NCBI GenBank assembly: GCA_036971475.1
Contig: JBAIZL010000005.1
Location: 171,477,886-171,541,885 of the forward strand
Source: Prosapia bicincta
Taxonomy: Eukaryota > Arthropoda > Insecta > Hemiptera > Cercopidae
Direction: 5' to 3'
Length of the DNA stretch: 64,000 nt
The notes under the pieces are model-generated. The model was not told the DNA's origin. It saw only the letters and a list, made by a program, of their open reading frames with translations, and ran no database searches. A program made the translations under genes and the position numbers. Positions 1-48,558 of the stretch are shown piece after piece. Position 1 is the stretch's first letter. The number at the start of each line of letters is the position of its first letter.

Positions 1-3000
1 GTTTTTAACCATAATTAAATTTATATTTCTATGCATTTTTAATTAAATTAACTTTCAGAATAGGTAATAAGGTTTCGAAAGGCGTTAAAGTTGCTAGCTT
101 TCTGGAATTTTATATCCATTTAGTATTTTGCATTTGAACTATAGTATTATGCTTTCTTTAAAGCTATTGTAATTTGATTTCTACGTTAAGAAAACTATTA
201 AATCTTTAGATAATTCACTTTTTGGATTCATTTATAGGAAACAAAACTCTGTCCAAATTAATAAAGTAATCGATAACTATAACACGCAACTAGGTCATGC
301 ACAATTAACGGTAGCTAAACACTGCCATTTTAAAGGAAATTGTAGCCATGACTTTCTCTAGAAAGGTCTTTCACTTTTCTTCGTCAGTATAAGTAAGCTT
401 GAATACATCGTTAAACTAATAGCTTAGAAACTTTTATTCATATAATAAAATAAAATGTTGTTGATCATCACAAGAAATCAGTCAGTCAGAGAGACAAATT
501 GGGAGTCGTTACCTGGGCAATAAATCGAGACAAATTGGATTAGATTGAGTCACGACCTCTTGCCACCGCCCGCGATCCTCTGGCGCACCCAAGGAGCCAA
601 GGTCCTCAGGATGTTATTGAGGCAACACATATGCAAATTTTTTAATTTATTTTGGCGACATCCTTGAACAAAAATTTTGAGGACACATAGCTATTCCTTT
701 AAATCATAATAAATCTGCTATGTAGAATAATTAAGGTCTCAGTAAGTGAAAGTAATCAAGCAATAAGGTTTTATAGCGTAACCAATTAAGCGTAGTCTAC
801 TAACGGCTGTGATTTGTAATTTTTAATTTTTCCCTTTACTTGTCTTTTTTAGACTTATTTTTTCTACTTTATTCCCAGAGCAGCAAAAATACCACGACTA
901 TAACATAGATATTCCACTGTAGTAACTTTATTAAAAATCAACACTTGCTACCTTCTTAATGTACTGGTTATAATTTTTACTAGATTAGCAGCACATATTT
1001 TCCCTCTAATGCAAGGTGGAATACCTTTAGGAATATTGTTAGCTTCGGAAAATATTTTTTTATTATACGTCAAGCTACTCAGGGAAGCCTTCTCCTTCTT
1101 GAAGGAGTTTAGGGATTACGCTTAGTGATCTCCATTACAGGTGGCACATTCACGCAATCCTTATCAAGATTTTCAATGCTACATTGACCACACACCTAAT
1201 TCGCTAAACTCATGTGCACTTCATTGGAAATTCTCTGACGATACAAGGTTCCCCTTATTGATCACATTCGATCATCTTACAGAGAACTCTGGATCTCATA
1301 GTTTCCTTCCTTGGGTTGACTGGATGGGCATCAGTTGAGAACTCGTAAATCTCAGTCTCTGACACCTCTGCACAGAGGACATTTCAGATCACAGTGCCAG
1401 CAACCAGTTTACGACTTCGACAGAGCAAGCTCGCAACAGCATCAAAGATAAGAATTTGTCAAGCTATGATCCTTTCACAATCCTACGGTCACATTCCACA
1501 ATCCCATTCGTCACGGTTCTAACCTGTCAAACATACCTATGAGATGATGTAAGTATATTTATGTATAGAAATCGTGTTGTTAATGTTGTGCTAATGTTTG
1601 TTTGGATGTGCAAGTAGTGTACCACGTGAGATGCTAAACCCTAAGCTGTTCCGAAACCCCTGTAGGTATTTTTAAATATAGAAACAAAAGTAAAGTGCGC
1701 GAACTTTGTGAGCAGTCCCATAACAAAGCTCCGAATCTTATTTTAAGCAAGTTTTATCTTGAATGACGAAACGTTATTCTTCTGATTATTAGCTACGAAG
1801 CTGGGGACCTTCCCCAAAATATATCCTTACTATGACCCTGTGCCAATGGTAATTGTTAATAGGCAGCATTTCGTAAAATCTTACGGTGAGAAAGTTACTC
1901 GCTTTTTTAATTTAAATTATTTATTAACAATATATAAAACAATTTTATATCCTAAGAAGATGTAATATTATTAAGATAGCAGTTAAGATAACAGTAATAT
2001 TATAAGTTACTGAAAGAATAAACTTTATTATAAGAGAATTTAAAACACACTCCAATAAATAATATAACTTTTATTAAAATGCATCGCTACAACACATGGG
2101 ACTTTTCACGAGAGCTTGGTTGATATTCGTTTCTGGACCGTTAATTTTTTTTCTCAGGACAAAACAATATCCTTTTAATTTTGACGTCATAAGAAACTAC
2201 TTAACATGTTGCCAAGAGTTAAACTAGACTTTACCAAGTCAAAGCCTTGCTACTTGCTCAGTCGCAACTTGCTACTTCTCAAGGGGTGTAAATATCTCGA
2301 GTGCAGCAGTAACGGGTCAGCTGCACAAACTCAATGCGTGTTTACGTAAAACAATGTACGCCACCGCATCTGTCGATCGGGAATTCTCTTACATACTTTG
2401 TTTACGCGAGGGCTTCATAGTTACAGTAACAACCTCGATTGTCGATATTCACAATTGACTGTTCCCATACGCTGCTCCAATCGAGTAGCTTTTGTCCTTT
2501 GGTAACAAAGCAGAAAATCGGTTAGCGCCTGAGAGTGCTGCTTTAACCTGCGGTAGTTTGAGAGTCTGCGGGTAGGGTGGCTGCTTTAAATATTAAACCC
2601 CTTATTAGAACGTCTTGTGATATTTACATGTTAAAAAATATTAGATGTTTAGAAAATTAACCCATCTCTCACGTTGTTTTATTGTTTAGTGACCTCATGC
2701 GTCTTTTAGCATAAATAATAATTTACCTTAGGCTGTAAGTCAAAGTAAATTATTTTGTAACACAAATAGTGGAAACCCATACTAAACACCTTTATTACGG
2801 TGGTTTGTGGAATAATCGTGGTGATTGTGAGTATATGGGACCATCTGAGATTAAAATAGAAAATTCTATAAAAACTCGTCCTACGACGATATGCATAGGA
2901 AGAAGTCGTAAGACGAAAACGTTTCCTCCATGTGTATGTTAACAATTTAAAAACTTTAAGTTCACAAAAGGTCTAGTCGCAAGTAATAGAAAAAGTGTAA

Positions 3001-3020
3001 TAACTAATTCTGCACTCGAT
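1..3020. other. 3' flank of tll, no gene seen
   Basis: AT-rich sequence with short open frames (1,141-1,338; 2,706-2,945) that match nothing I know. A less AT-rich patch at 535-605 has no recognised feature. Confidence 0.6.
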
Positions 3021-3205
3021 CATCGGTAGTGCCAAGCAATTTATGTGTAATTTTACATCAACCAAATTGACTGTAGGTGAAAACTGGTTCCTAGGATCAA
3101 ATCTATGATAGTAAGCAGTTGAACTATAGCGTTGTGCAAGTCAAAGTAATGCAGGTCTATCTTGTCTCTCCTAAACCAAGTAATGTTATAAAAACAGTCA
3201 TTATT
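3021..3205 (+). mobile_element. SINE relic (copy 2, head missing)
   Basis: Shares with the 24,684 copy, in the same order, CATCGGTAGTGCCAAGCAATTT, GACTGTAGGTGAAAACTGGTT, CTATGATAGTAAG, and GCAGGTCTATCTTGTCTC-x6-ACCAAGTAATGTTATAAAAA (segments at 3,030-3,200). The tRNA-like head is lost. Confidence 0.5.
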
Positions 3206-7188
<3,983 letters not shown>

Positions 7189-7980
7189 TATGTGTGTGTT
7201 TTCTCTAATACAAACACAAAGATTAAATTTTTTGCATTTTCAATTTTCATACAGAGTTCGACGAACTTTTACAACACACAAACAGTACTCCATACCTTAA
7301 ACATCGGTTTATGTAAATTCAGGCATTATTCCATTATTTAGAGTTTTAATCAGGTTGAGATCTTTTATTTTATCTAAAGAGAGTAGCTCTCATTAAATAC
7401 TCAACCCTGCAGACGTAATGCTATGTCCGCCCTTTGTCCTTTACCATTTCCTTATTTTAATTCAAAGTCCTTATATCCTTTGTAAGGTATAATAATCATA
7501 CTGTCTTGTCCTTTATTTAGGTATTTTTCTTTAGCTAAACAAGTGTTCCTCGGCCGTCTTGTGCCCTTTTATACTCCATAAATAACAAAATTATATTATG
7601 ACTTAAGAATCTGGCAAACTAGCATAATTGCTTTTATATTGTGCTCGCCATATTAATGTTCCGATAGTTATTGTTATTGGAATCACAACTAATATAGCCT
7701 GGTATGTGGTAGCCTAAGAACAGCTCAACGTATTTGATATCATTATCTCAAGAGCCTTCGTGAGGTTTCTTAGGCTTTAGGCAAACTTAACCTATGGAAG
7801 TGAGTATTAAGAGACAAATAATGGAATATAGGGCGCTTGAAGCGTAATAGTGGGCATATTACTCTGCTTGAGTACCTTATGTAAGTAAGTGAGTACCTTA
7901 AAGCAAGGCACCTGGCCCTTTCTAATCTATCTTGAATGTACAAAAGGAGGTAGGCATTATTTTTTTACTTATTCAACTGC

Positions 7981-11771
<3,791 letters not shown>

Positions 11772-11892
11772 AATACGTATAATTGCTACTTTGCTGACGC
11801 GTTTCAAAACATTCGTTCCTTTTACGAAGCTAACCCTCTACTCAAGTAGGAACGAATGTTTTGAAACGCGTCGGCGAATAAGCAATACGTAT
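11772..11892. repeat. Snap-back inverted repeat
   Basis: Arms 11,772-11,820 and 11,848-11,892, sharing an uninterrupted complementary core around ACGCGTTTCAAAACATTCG, one mismatch outside it and a few indels; loop 27 bp. Confidence 0.85.
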
Positions 11893-12338
11893 TCACTTAG
11901 TTAAGTATTTTTAAATTAGGTATATTACTAATTGTACATTAACACCACATTCTCTATTTACTTTTATAGCGAATTAATCGGCTCCCACAACTATCTTAGG
12001 CATTAAGTATATAAACATCGGTAACACAAATTAAAGAACAGGTCACTTCTTTACTACTTTCTTTTCACTTCTAAAAAACATTTTCTACATTATTATGTTA
12101 CGTTAAATTTTGAAAGATCATACATTTTATAAACTATTTTACCTTATCATAGTAAGGATTTTAAACAGATGAAAATAGGACGGAAACTTAAATCAAACAT
12201 TTGGATTGCAATGGAAGGTAAACTATTTACTTCTTATTACTTTTTATTTTTTCGTGTGAAAAGTTGTCCCCTCTCAATTAACATGTTTCAAACAGTCAAT
12301 ATTTTACACAATATCAAGAGCACAGTGGTACAATATAT

Positions 12339-12531
12339 TACAATAAAAATATTGAAAAGAACCCCAATACCACAAAAATAATCAAAAATAAGAAATAAGA
12401 CAAGTTACTTAAGATTAAACCCTAGAGGGTTTAAATAAGACATTAAAGGGTTTAATCTTAAGTAACTTGTCTTATTTGTTATTTTTGATTATTTTTGTGG
12501 TATTGGGGTTCTTTTCAATATTTTTATTGTA
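12339..12531. repeat. Large near-perfect palindrome
   Basis: Arms of 85 bp (12,339-12,423 and 12,447-12,531) that are complementary with a single mismatch, loop 23 bp. A 12-bp direct repeat AGTCAATATTTT occurs at 12,294-12,305 and at 12,531-12,542, the second copy immediately at the right edge. No coding content. Confidence 0.9.
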
Positions 12532-12998
12532 GTCAATATTTTGTAAAGTCGTCAACAATTACAAATATATATATATTCGGTTTTTATTCTTGAGGTGTAT
12601 CTAATTAATCTAAAATCACAGAACGTGCAGAGAATTACATCTACAAATAGCGATATCTCTAGCATAAGCTTTTGTAAACAATAGCTACAGAGTCAAATCG
12701 CAAATAAAATATATCTTTGGACAGTATTTACAAAATAATACAGAAAACAATCTTAGACTCACATTGCTAATAGTAAATAGTAAGTACACTTATTAATTAT
12801 ACATTTAAAGTAATAAAACACAGGCAATACCTGTATTGTTTCTATAAGCAGAGATCACAAAATATTACACAAGGCAACTTTTTTATACTAATAATAACAA
12901 AATTTCAATGTCTTGTAAAACAATAAAAAACAGTCAGGATTTTAATTGATTTCAAGAGAACAATTTTTTAAAATTATTAAATATTAAAATAACACAAC

Positions 12999-13059
12999 GT
13001 TTGATAATCTCTGATGAAGATAAAGTTGTTATCACAACATGCCTGTCAGCATCAAAAAC
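12999..13059 (+). ncRNA. Hammerhead-like motif, copy 1 (decayed core)
   Basis: GTTTGAT (12,999-13,005) pairs with ATCAAA-x-AC (from 13,051). CT before CTGATGA (13,011-13,017) pairs with AG after GTC (13,045-13,047). GATAA-AGTTG-TTATC forms stem II. The second core strand reads ACAAC where GAAAC is needed, so it is inactive as it stands. One extra base separates CTGATGA from stem II. Confidence 0.4.
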
Positions 13060-13093
13060 TTGATAAATATTGTGAAAGTAGTTTTCGTATTGA

Positions 13094-13099
13094 TTTATT
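13094..13099 (-). terminator. Candidate poly(A) signal AATAAA for tll
   Basis: AATAAA on the minus strand about 270 nt past the tll stop codon, in an AT-rich 3' flank. It lies inside the 12,951-13,304 inverted-repeat element, so the 3' UTR would contain the antisense of one hammerhead-like motif. Other, more distal signals are possible. Confidence 0.4.
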
Positions 13100-13154
13100 G
13101 CTATGCACTGCATAAAATATCTATTTAAAAATTTTGTAATATTAAAATAAAAGT

Positions 13155-13221
13155 GAGTGTTTGATCGTCTCTGATGATGACAAAGTATTTGGCGAAACAT
13201 GAGTGCCAGCATCAAACACTT
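13155..13221 (+). ncRNA. Hammerhead-like motif, copy 2 (intact core, altered cleavage triplet)
   Basis: A perfect 10-bp outer helix AGTGTTTGAT/ATCAAACACT (13,156-13,165 and 13,211-13,220), an inner CT/AG pair, CTGATGA at 13,171-13,177, a stem II of about five pairs and GAAAC at 13,194-13,198. The expected GTC before the second stem I strand is GCC. The order is that of type I hammerheads with a minimal stem III, as known from Penelope-like elements and retrozymes. One extra base before stem II is a departure from the canonical core. Confidence 0.45.
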
Positions 13222-13364
13222 GAAAAATATTGTAAGATATCAGTTTTTAATGTTTTATATATAAAAACTATTAAAACAACCGATAAAAATTGTTCTCTTG
13301 AAGTTCATTGAACTTTGTAAATGTTTCTTTGTTAAATTGGTTTCTTTTCTAAACTAGAAGACAG

Positions 13365-42806
<29,442 letters not shown>

Positions 42807-42830
42807 CTTCACGCACTCGTTCAAGTCCAA

Positions 42831-42960
42831 TGACTTATTGCTATATGACTTCGCTAGTCAGCTAGGAAAACAAACCTGCAATGCACCCCTCTATTGCTAT
42901 TGGTCGGCCCTTAGCCCCCAGTCCGCGCCCCCTACCCCCACCATTTCTAGGCTATATGGG
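42831..42960 (-). promoter_or_regulatory. Candidate TATA-less, GC-rich tll promoter
   Basis: Just upstream of the start codon the base composition changes sharply. On the minus strand 42,904-42,950 is a G-rich stretch with GGGGGTAGGGGGCGCGG (GC-box/Sp-KLF-like), followed by CCAAT (42,899-42,903) and an Inr-like TCATTG with +1 at about 42,831. I see no TATA box at -30. Alternatively CATTGCAG at about 42,87x could be an acceptor after a further 5' UTR exon. Confidence 0.4.
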
Positions 42961-43561
42961 AAAGCATACAATCTGCCAATCTTCCCTAACAATAAACACA
43001 ATTGAGGAAGTGTACCATTAACTGATGCGCACTTTAAAGATAATTCAAATAACCGCTGATAAACTGCGCTCAACTTTCGAGATATCGCTTACAAGAATGT
43101 CGATTGTCATTAAGCTATCACGCAATTATATACTAATATTGGGGAGTTACATAACATGGGAAAGACGTGGATACATCTTCGATTGCAGCTATTGTAGGGT
43201 TATTATTAATTATATAAAAAATCATCGTATAAACTTATTGCAACGTGACGCATCAAATGCCGTTCCCTTCTATATATAGCAATTAGGTCACAATATATTT
43301 TTAAAGTAGCTTATTAATATAGCCCTATATGATATAGGCCACCTACACCCTATTACTATTCAGCAAGTATATTGCAGTGTAACCTATTTTATGAAGCATT
43401 CATTGTGCTCAATTTACCTTTTAAAACCAAATAGTGTATTTTTCAGATCAAATTAAACACAAAAATTACTTTCTATTTTTATTAACGTAGTCAATAGGTA
43501 CAAATATATTATAGTGGTAATAACTAAATAATAACAAACACGAATTTACTACCAATTTATT

Positions 43562-43606
43562 TTCCATATGCGTTTCAGTGACAAATTCGCCATCATCAGT
43601 GACGAC
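43562..43606 (-). other. Hammerhead-like motif relic
   Basis: On the minus strand: TCA, CTGATGA, a G-U-rich GGCGA/TTTGTC hairpin, then GAAACGCATATGG. Same string order as the 44,079-44,265 arms, with weaker pairing. Confidence 0.3.
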
Positions 43607-44078
43607 AACTGCACAAAATCGCAATTATAACTAACATGAAAGAAGGATAGGCTACATTTTATGTATAACATGTGGAATAAATACGACATGTAACTGTTAC
43701 ATTTGTAATAACTGTACACAAACTCACAATTAAAAACACTTTCTTCAATGAATTATCTCACCACCGGTAAAACCACTACATAGTGGCCTAATAAAGAGTA
43801 AACTTTGCTACTAAAAATAATATTATGATTAGAACTAAGCTAATTCTAAAACTTGTCATTTAAGCCGAGCAATGGTTTTATTCAATGCACATTGGAGAGT
43901 TTAACGTAAGGCTCTCATAGAAATCTCTACTGGAGTGTAGCTACTAGTTATTTTGCGGATCAATGGTTGAGCTCTTTTAGAATGAAACTCCTTGTAAATA
44001 GCGGGTTTTTGTTTCTTAAAAAATAAAATATTATATAAATAAATATAGATATATAAAACAAACAATAACATAAACAAA

Positions 44079-44265
44079 ACTCACAAATTATTCATTTATT
44101 GACTCATACACGTATCAATGAAAATGTCAACATCATCAGTGAGTGTTACTGCTACAAATTCTAACTTACAACTCATTAATTACAATGAGTACAACTTACT
44201 TATGATGATGACTTTGTCATTGAGACGCGTATGAGTGAATAAATGATTAATTTGTGAGTTTTGTG
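44079..44265. repeat. Inverted-repeat element with hammerhead-like arms
   Basis: Arms of about 63 bp at 44,079-44,142 and 44,202-44,265, roughly 85-90% identical as inverted copies, starting CAAAACTCACAAATTA, with about 60 bp between. Each arm carries CTGATGA (or TATGATGA), a TGAC...GTCA hairpin, a GA-x-AC string and GCGTATGAGT or GTGTATGAGT. In the left arm, read on the minus strand, ACTCA before CTGATGA pairs with TGAGT. Confidence 0.65.
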
Positions 44266-44348
44266 TATGTTTTTATTTGTTTTAACATAACCTCACAAGC
44301 TAAGCCCAAAGAATAGTTGTATAGATATATAGTTTAATAAAGGGGCTG

Positions 44349-45790
44349 TATACAAGGTGTTCCAAGAAAAAAACGAAAAAACTGTCAGGGCTTGTTCCTC
44401 AAGAGAAACTAACGAAAGGGCTGGAAATGAAGTAAAATAAATAGAGGTCTGGTATCACTTCATTAACGAGTTACAACTAGCGAAAGATTTAGCGCTGATT
44501 TCAGTTTTCTGGTTACAATGAAGCCATACTAAGAATTATAGTGAGTTATTTAAGGAGTAAAATTTATTGAATTTTGTGTAAATTCAACTGATAAGTTGAA
44601 TAAAACTAGTCTCAGACCTGTTGGTACAGTCGTTTTTAAATGTCCCAAAAAAAATCAAACAATTATCTCGAAAAACCTGTTCGAGTCTGCGTTAAGTTTT
44701 AAAGTAGACTGTTATTAGAACATAGGCTAATTAAGAAATAAGTACAATTATTTAACAAACTGGCAGAGAATTTATATCTGATGAGAATGAGGTAAAATAG
44801 GTCAATAAGAGGCCTAGACAAATCTTAAATCAATAATAAATTCAATTAAATGAAAACAGAAAAGTAAAGAAAGTAATTTTACACTCAAAATACTGCTTTT
44901 AATTAACCATACAAACGTTACACTAAACAAACCTTAGTTTAGTAAGTAACCGGAATTCCCTTCTTCAGTAAGCACACAGGAGTCTGCTCGACGGAAATTA
45001 TTTTTGTGTTTTTTTTACTATGTTTGGATTGTTGACTAAAAATCCAATAGCAATGCAAATTTTAAAGTAGCTCTTCTTTAAAATCGACTCAAGTAGCCCC
45101 GTCAGAAGTAGTCAAGTGGCCAAAAGAGAGTGATCGTGGTGTTCAGCCGATTGTTGCACCACGCCTAACCCATTTCAGGAACTTAGAATTTAAATAATTT
45201 CTAGCTGCTAAAGAAAGATATAATATCGTAACCGAAAATTTTTTGTAATCCCCTTTGTAGATATAGGTCACTCAATAAAACTATAAATCGTTTTTCAGAA
45301 ATTCTTTGTATACGTCTTTACCCAGAAATTTGTTTTGGGTAAGAAGTTCCCATTATAACCTACCACGTGAACTTTCTTCGCTCATATAAAAGACCATTTC
45401 TAGAATTAACGATCTCGTTTCTTGTAAAGGTAGCTTCATCAGTAAATAAATCAAAGTTTACATTGTCGGCTTTATCGTAACGTCGGCTAAACGTAAGTAT
45501 ATAAATGATCCATTCGTCTGTCAACACTGATGTCCTGAAGAAAATGTTTTCGCATTCGGAATCCGTGTTTCACGAAGCCAACCCTCCTATTCACATCGAA
45601 CAGCTTCCGCACTTCCTGTTACTGTATCCATAAGAGGAGATTATATCGGCACATTCTTCTTTAGAAAACTAATACGGCATTTAAATATACCAATGTACTC
45701 TCCCGTTATCTGTATGGTTGTGCAGTATATTCCTAGTAGCCTTTGTAATCCTAACTGTTGATCAACTGTAGTAAAGCCAAACCACTGTAA
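44349..45790 (-). mobile_element. Decayed DDE DNA transposon (DUF4817/mariner-like group)
   Basis: A transposase relic (next entry) plus an outer segment at 44,349-44,500. This outer segment contains CAAGGTGTTCCAAG, CAGGGCTTGTTCCTCAAG and CTTCATTAACGAGTTACAAC. It resembles, from memory, the terminal region of an insect transposon family with DUF4817 transposases. I could not find the matching opposite terminus, so the upper boundary is approximate. Confidence 0.65.
45050..45667 (-). pseudogene. Transposase relic, DUF4817 helix-turn-helix plus DDE region
   Basis: On the minus strand, in shifting frames: SKEECADIISSYGYSNR then EAVRCE-stop-EGWLRETRIPNAKTFSS (45,667-45,540), the N-terminal domain usually read as EYADII-x-YG...AV-x-Y-x-ERFPNR. 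Next LFTDEATFTRN and VNSRN (about 45,450-45,400), containing a catalytic-type D. Finally FSLAARNYLNSKF, FGHL and VDFKEELL (45,216-45,060), corresponding to the HFS-x-AVRNYLN and FLWGHLK blocks. Stops and frameshifts interrupt every block and the middle is shortened. It cannot encode an active enzyme. Assignment rests on remembered block order. Confidence 0.75.
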
Positions 45791-47244
45791 ACAGAAGTTC
45801 TAAAACAATGTAAATTAATTGTCATTTATTTTTAAATTTAGATATTACAAAACTATTTCTTGTTAGTGAAAAACTGACTAGACACAGTTAAATGTTTTTT
45901 GAAATATTTTCAGTATTCCAAAATATTAAGAAATATGGGTAAGAAAAAGTTTCAACTAGTTTTATCTATTTTGCATACGTTTTATTTTAATTGAAAAAAT
46001 TATTTTAAAGTGTGTTTGGATATATTAACGGTTTATTTTGCAATCTAGTAGGAAACCTATCTTGAAGCTATAGTATTTACATTTCCTTTTGAGAGATTTA
46101 AATGAAATTAAAATTGTTACAAATGTGTATAACTTATAATAAACGTTTGAGCCGTTCAAGGTAAAACATACACTCTACTACCATTTTACGAGTTTTAAAT
46201 CCCTTGTAACGGCCATATAGAGTCACTTTAGGACTCTGGAAATAATTACTTTGGCAATAAATAATTGTAAATTAAAATAGAACGTAAAAGGTGTTTTTTA
46301 AGATTAGATACGAAATAAGTGTTTGAAAAAGACAGTTTAAATTTTATGTAACATTAGTAGAAAATGGAAGCAAATTAATCGTTAGCTTAACTCCGATCCG
46401 GTTCATTGTAACTAAAAAAAAATAATAATAACTAAGAATGGAACTAGAGGAAAAAATATGTCTCACGGATAATTAGGGATAGTTTCAGATAGAACGTACA
46501 CCTTAGCCCTGAAGGTTCTGGTATATAAGTCTAATAGTAATGATAATTTATTAGTGCATTCGTGTGCGTTCAGCTAAAGAACTTACCTCGTCCACAATCT
46601 ACTTAGCTGTATCCTTCCAAGAAGTGTTTAAGAATACTATAAAATAATCAACACTAAAAATTACAACAGTTTTACTTTATTTCATTTAGTCTGCCATAGT
46701 GTCGATTTGTACCCGACGTAAACACATTCTCAATGGAATTTTACTTTTAAAAACGTAAGGCTACTCTAAAAGTATTTTTATTTTGGCGAGCGGTTGTTTC
46801 TGAGAATTATCCTGTTTCTAAAGCTCGGAATAGATAAACATTAACGCTACATTGAAACATTTCTCGTAAAACTCTGGCCAAAGTGACAACTGCTACTGGG
46901 TGAGCTATTGCTACCCTAATAATTTCACTAGTCTTTAGCTTCGCCATTCATTTAGCTATCTTAATACAACTGGTCTTAGATCAGTTAAAATGAATTAATT
47001 CAATGTTATATCAAGTTTTTTACAACTGGGCAAATGGGGACGTTTTTTGATATATTAATACCTTAAATTAACACTGGCAGCTTAAATGGAGTTTTATTTT
47101 GTCTGCATTACAATTACAAAGGTTCCCTCGCTGAGCCTGCGTTAACATCCTCGCCGGCTCCGACCTCGGAGAGTTCATTGAGAACCGTTCAAGCAGGAGA
47201 TGGGTCCATAGCGTCTGTAAAAAGGCAATTAGTCGAGACCTTAC

Positions 47245-47273
47245 CTGGAAAAACAGGTCGACTTTTCCAGCAG
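47245..47273 (-). other. Possible 29-nt alternative exon
   Basis: Pyrimidine-rich acceptor ...GTGTCTATTTGCAG and donor CCAG|GTAAGG surround 29 nt without stops in the one frame that links 61,408 to tll exon 2. Splice-site quality is the only positive evidence. Confidence 0.25.
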
Positions 47274-47835
47274 CTGCAAATAGACACAATGAAAACATTT
47301 GTTAGCCGACAAAAATAACATAATTCGAAGTAGATGACATTTTTATTTTAACATCTAATATTAAGATTTTTTTAGAATCAAATTTTTGAATAATACAGTT
47401 CACCTTAAGTCAGGGTTTGAAGTATTTTTTTTTAATAGATTTTAACTTTAAATGATTTCTGTTCTTATTGTGAGATTCAGTTAATTTTATACTACTGTCA
47501 TTAACAAAAATATTTGCCAATTTAAAAATTATGTAATTAAAAACATTTTTAGATTTTATAATCCAAAAAAGTATTTTTATGATAAAACTCAATTTTAATT
47601 TTAATGCATAAATTGATGTTTTATTTCTAATAAACGTTTCATAATTTCTTTAATGTGATTCATTATTATTATTTAAATTGACACGGATTTAATTAATGTT
47701 AATGAAACACATATTCTCAGAACGAAACATTACTACCTTATAACATATGTCATTGTAGCAGAACAACTATTTTCCTTTAATTTGTATTTATATATTACAA
47801 AAATAAAGGCTAAACTTTATATAAGTCAAGTATTT

Positions 47836-47949
47836 TTAAAAGTAAATTTTACTTTATTACATTCCTCAATATTATACAAAAAACTATATATTTTAAAAGT
47901 AAATTTTACTTTATTACATTCCTCAATATTATACAAAAAACTATATATT
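47836..47949. repeat. 57-bp direct duplication
   Basis: Two adjacent, practically identical copies containing AGTAAATTTTACTTTATTAC (at 47,841 and 47,898). Confidence 0.95.
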
Positions 47950-48558
47950 TCAATCCTAATTACTTAAAACTGTAATTTCTCTTCTCGATTTTAGCATAAT
48001 GTGTTTGATTTTTATTTTATTTTCCATTTTTAGGCTATAATATAAACAAAAAGTTTTTTAATGGTAATAAATTAAACCGTTTGTAAGGGGTATTTTATCA
48101 GTCATCTATAGAACCGTAAATATTTCTACATTTTTAATTAATAAAGTACTGTGCTCCTTCCGGCGAGAGATCAGAGTTTAGCCCTCCCTTTGTTGGAGTG
48201 ACGTAGTGAAGGTTGCTTCACAGGTAGACTACTCTGTACTGCACAACGTTGGAAAAAATTACTGGAAAGGTAGCTCTCTGTGAATCTACCGGACTGTAAA
48301 TACATCGGGTGAGCAACTCTGCCTTTTTATGGTTCTTGCCTCAGGGTCAGCGAAAGTGTATGAACAGAACAACTCTAAACACTCTCCGAACAATGTATAC
48401 TAAATGGCAAATCAAAGAAAATTGTATACTTCATCAATTGTAAGGAGAGCGGGATTTATTGAGTGAAGTTAAGTATTAGCAAAGATGGCAAACTGTCTTT
48501 CATAAAATTACATTTTTCTATCTATGCTTGTATTCTTTATGGTCGCGGTCAGAGATTA

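Larger units (their letters stand above)
12951..13304. mobile_element. 350-bp inverted-repeat element with two hammerhead-like motifs
   Basis: Bounded by an 18-bp perfect inverted repeat, TTCAAGAGAACAATTTTT on the left (12,951-12,968) and its complement on the right (13,287-13,304). Inside are two diverged direct copies about 160 bp apart (12,990-13,080 and 13,145-13,240), each centred on CTGATGA. No protein is encoded. It sits at the 3' end of tll. Confidence 0.55.
45791..48546. other. 5' flank of tll, no further gene seen
   Basis: AT-rich; contains the 57-bp duplication and the possible 29-nt exon. A GC-richer patch at 47,090-47,290 has an open frame on the minus strand without family resemblance. 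Confidence 0.6.
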
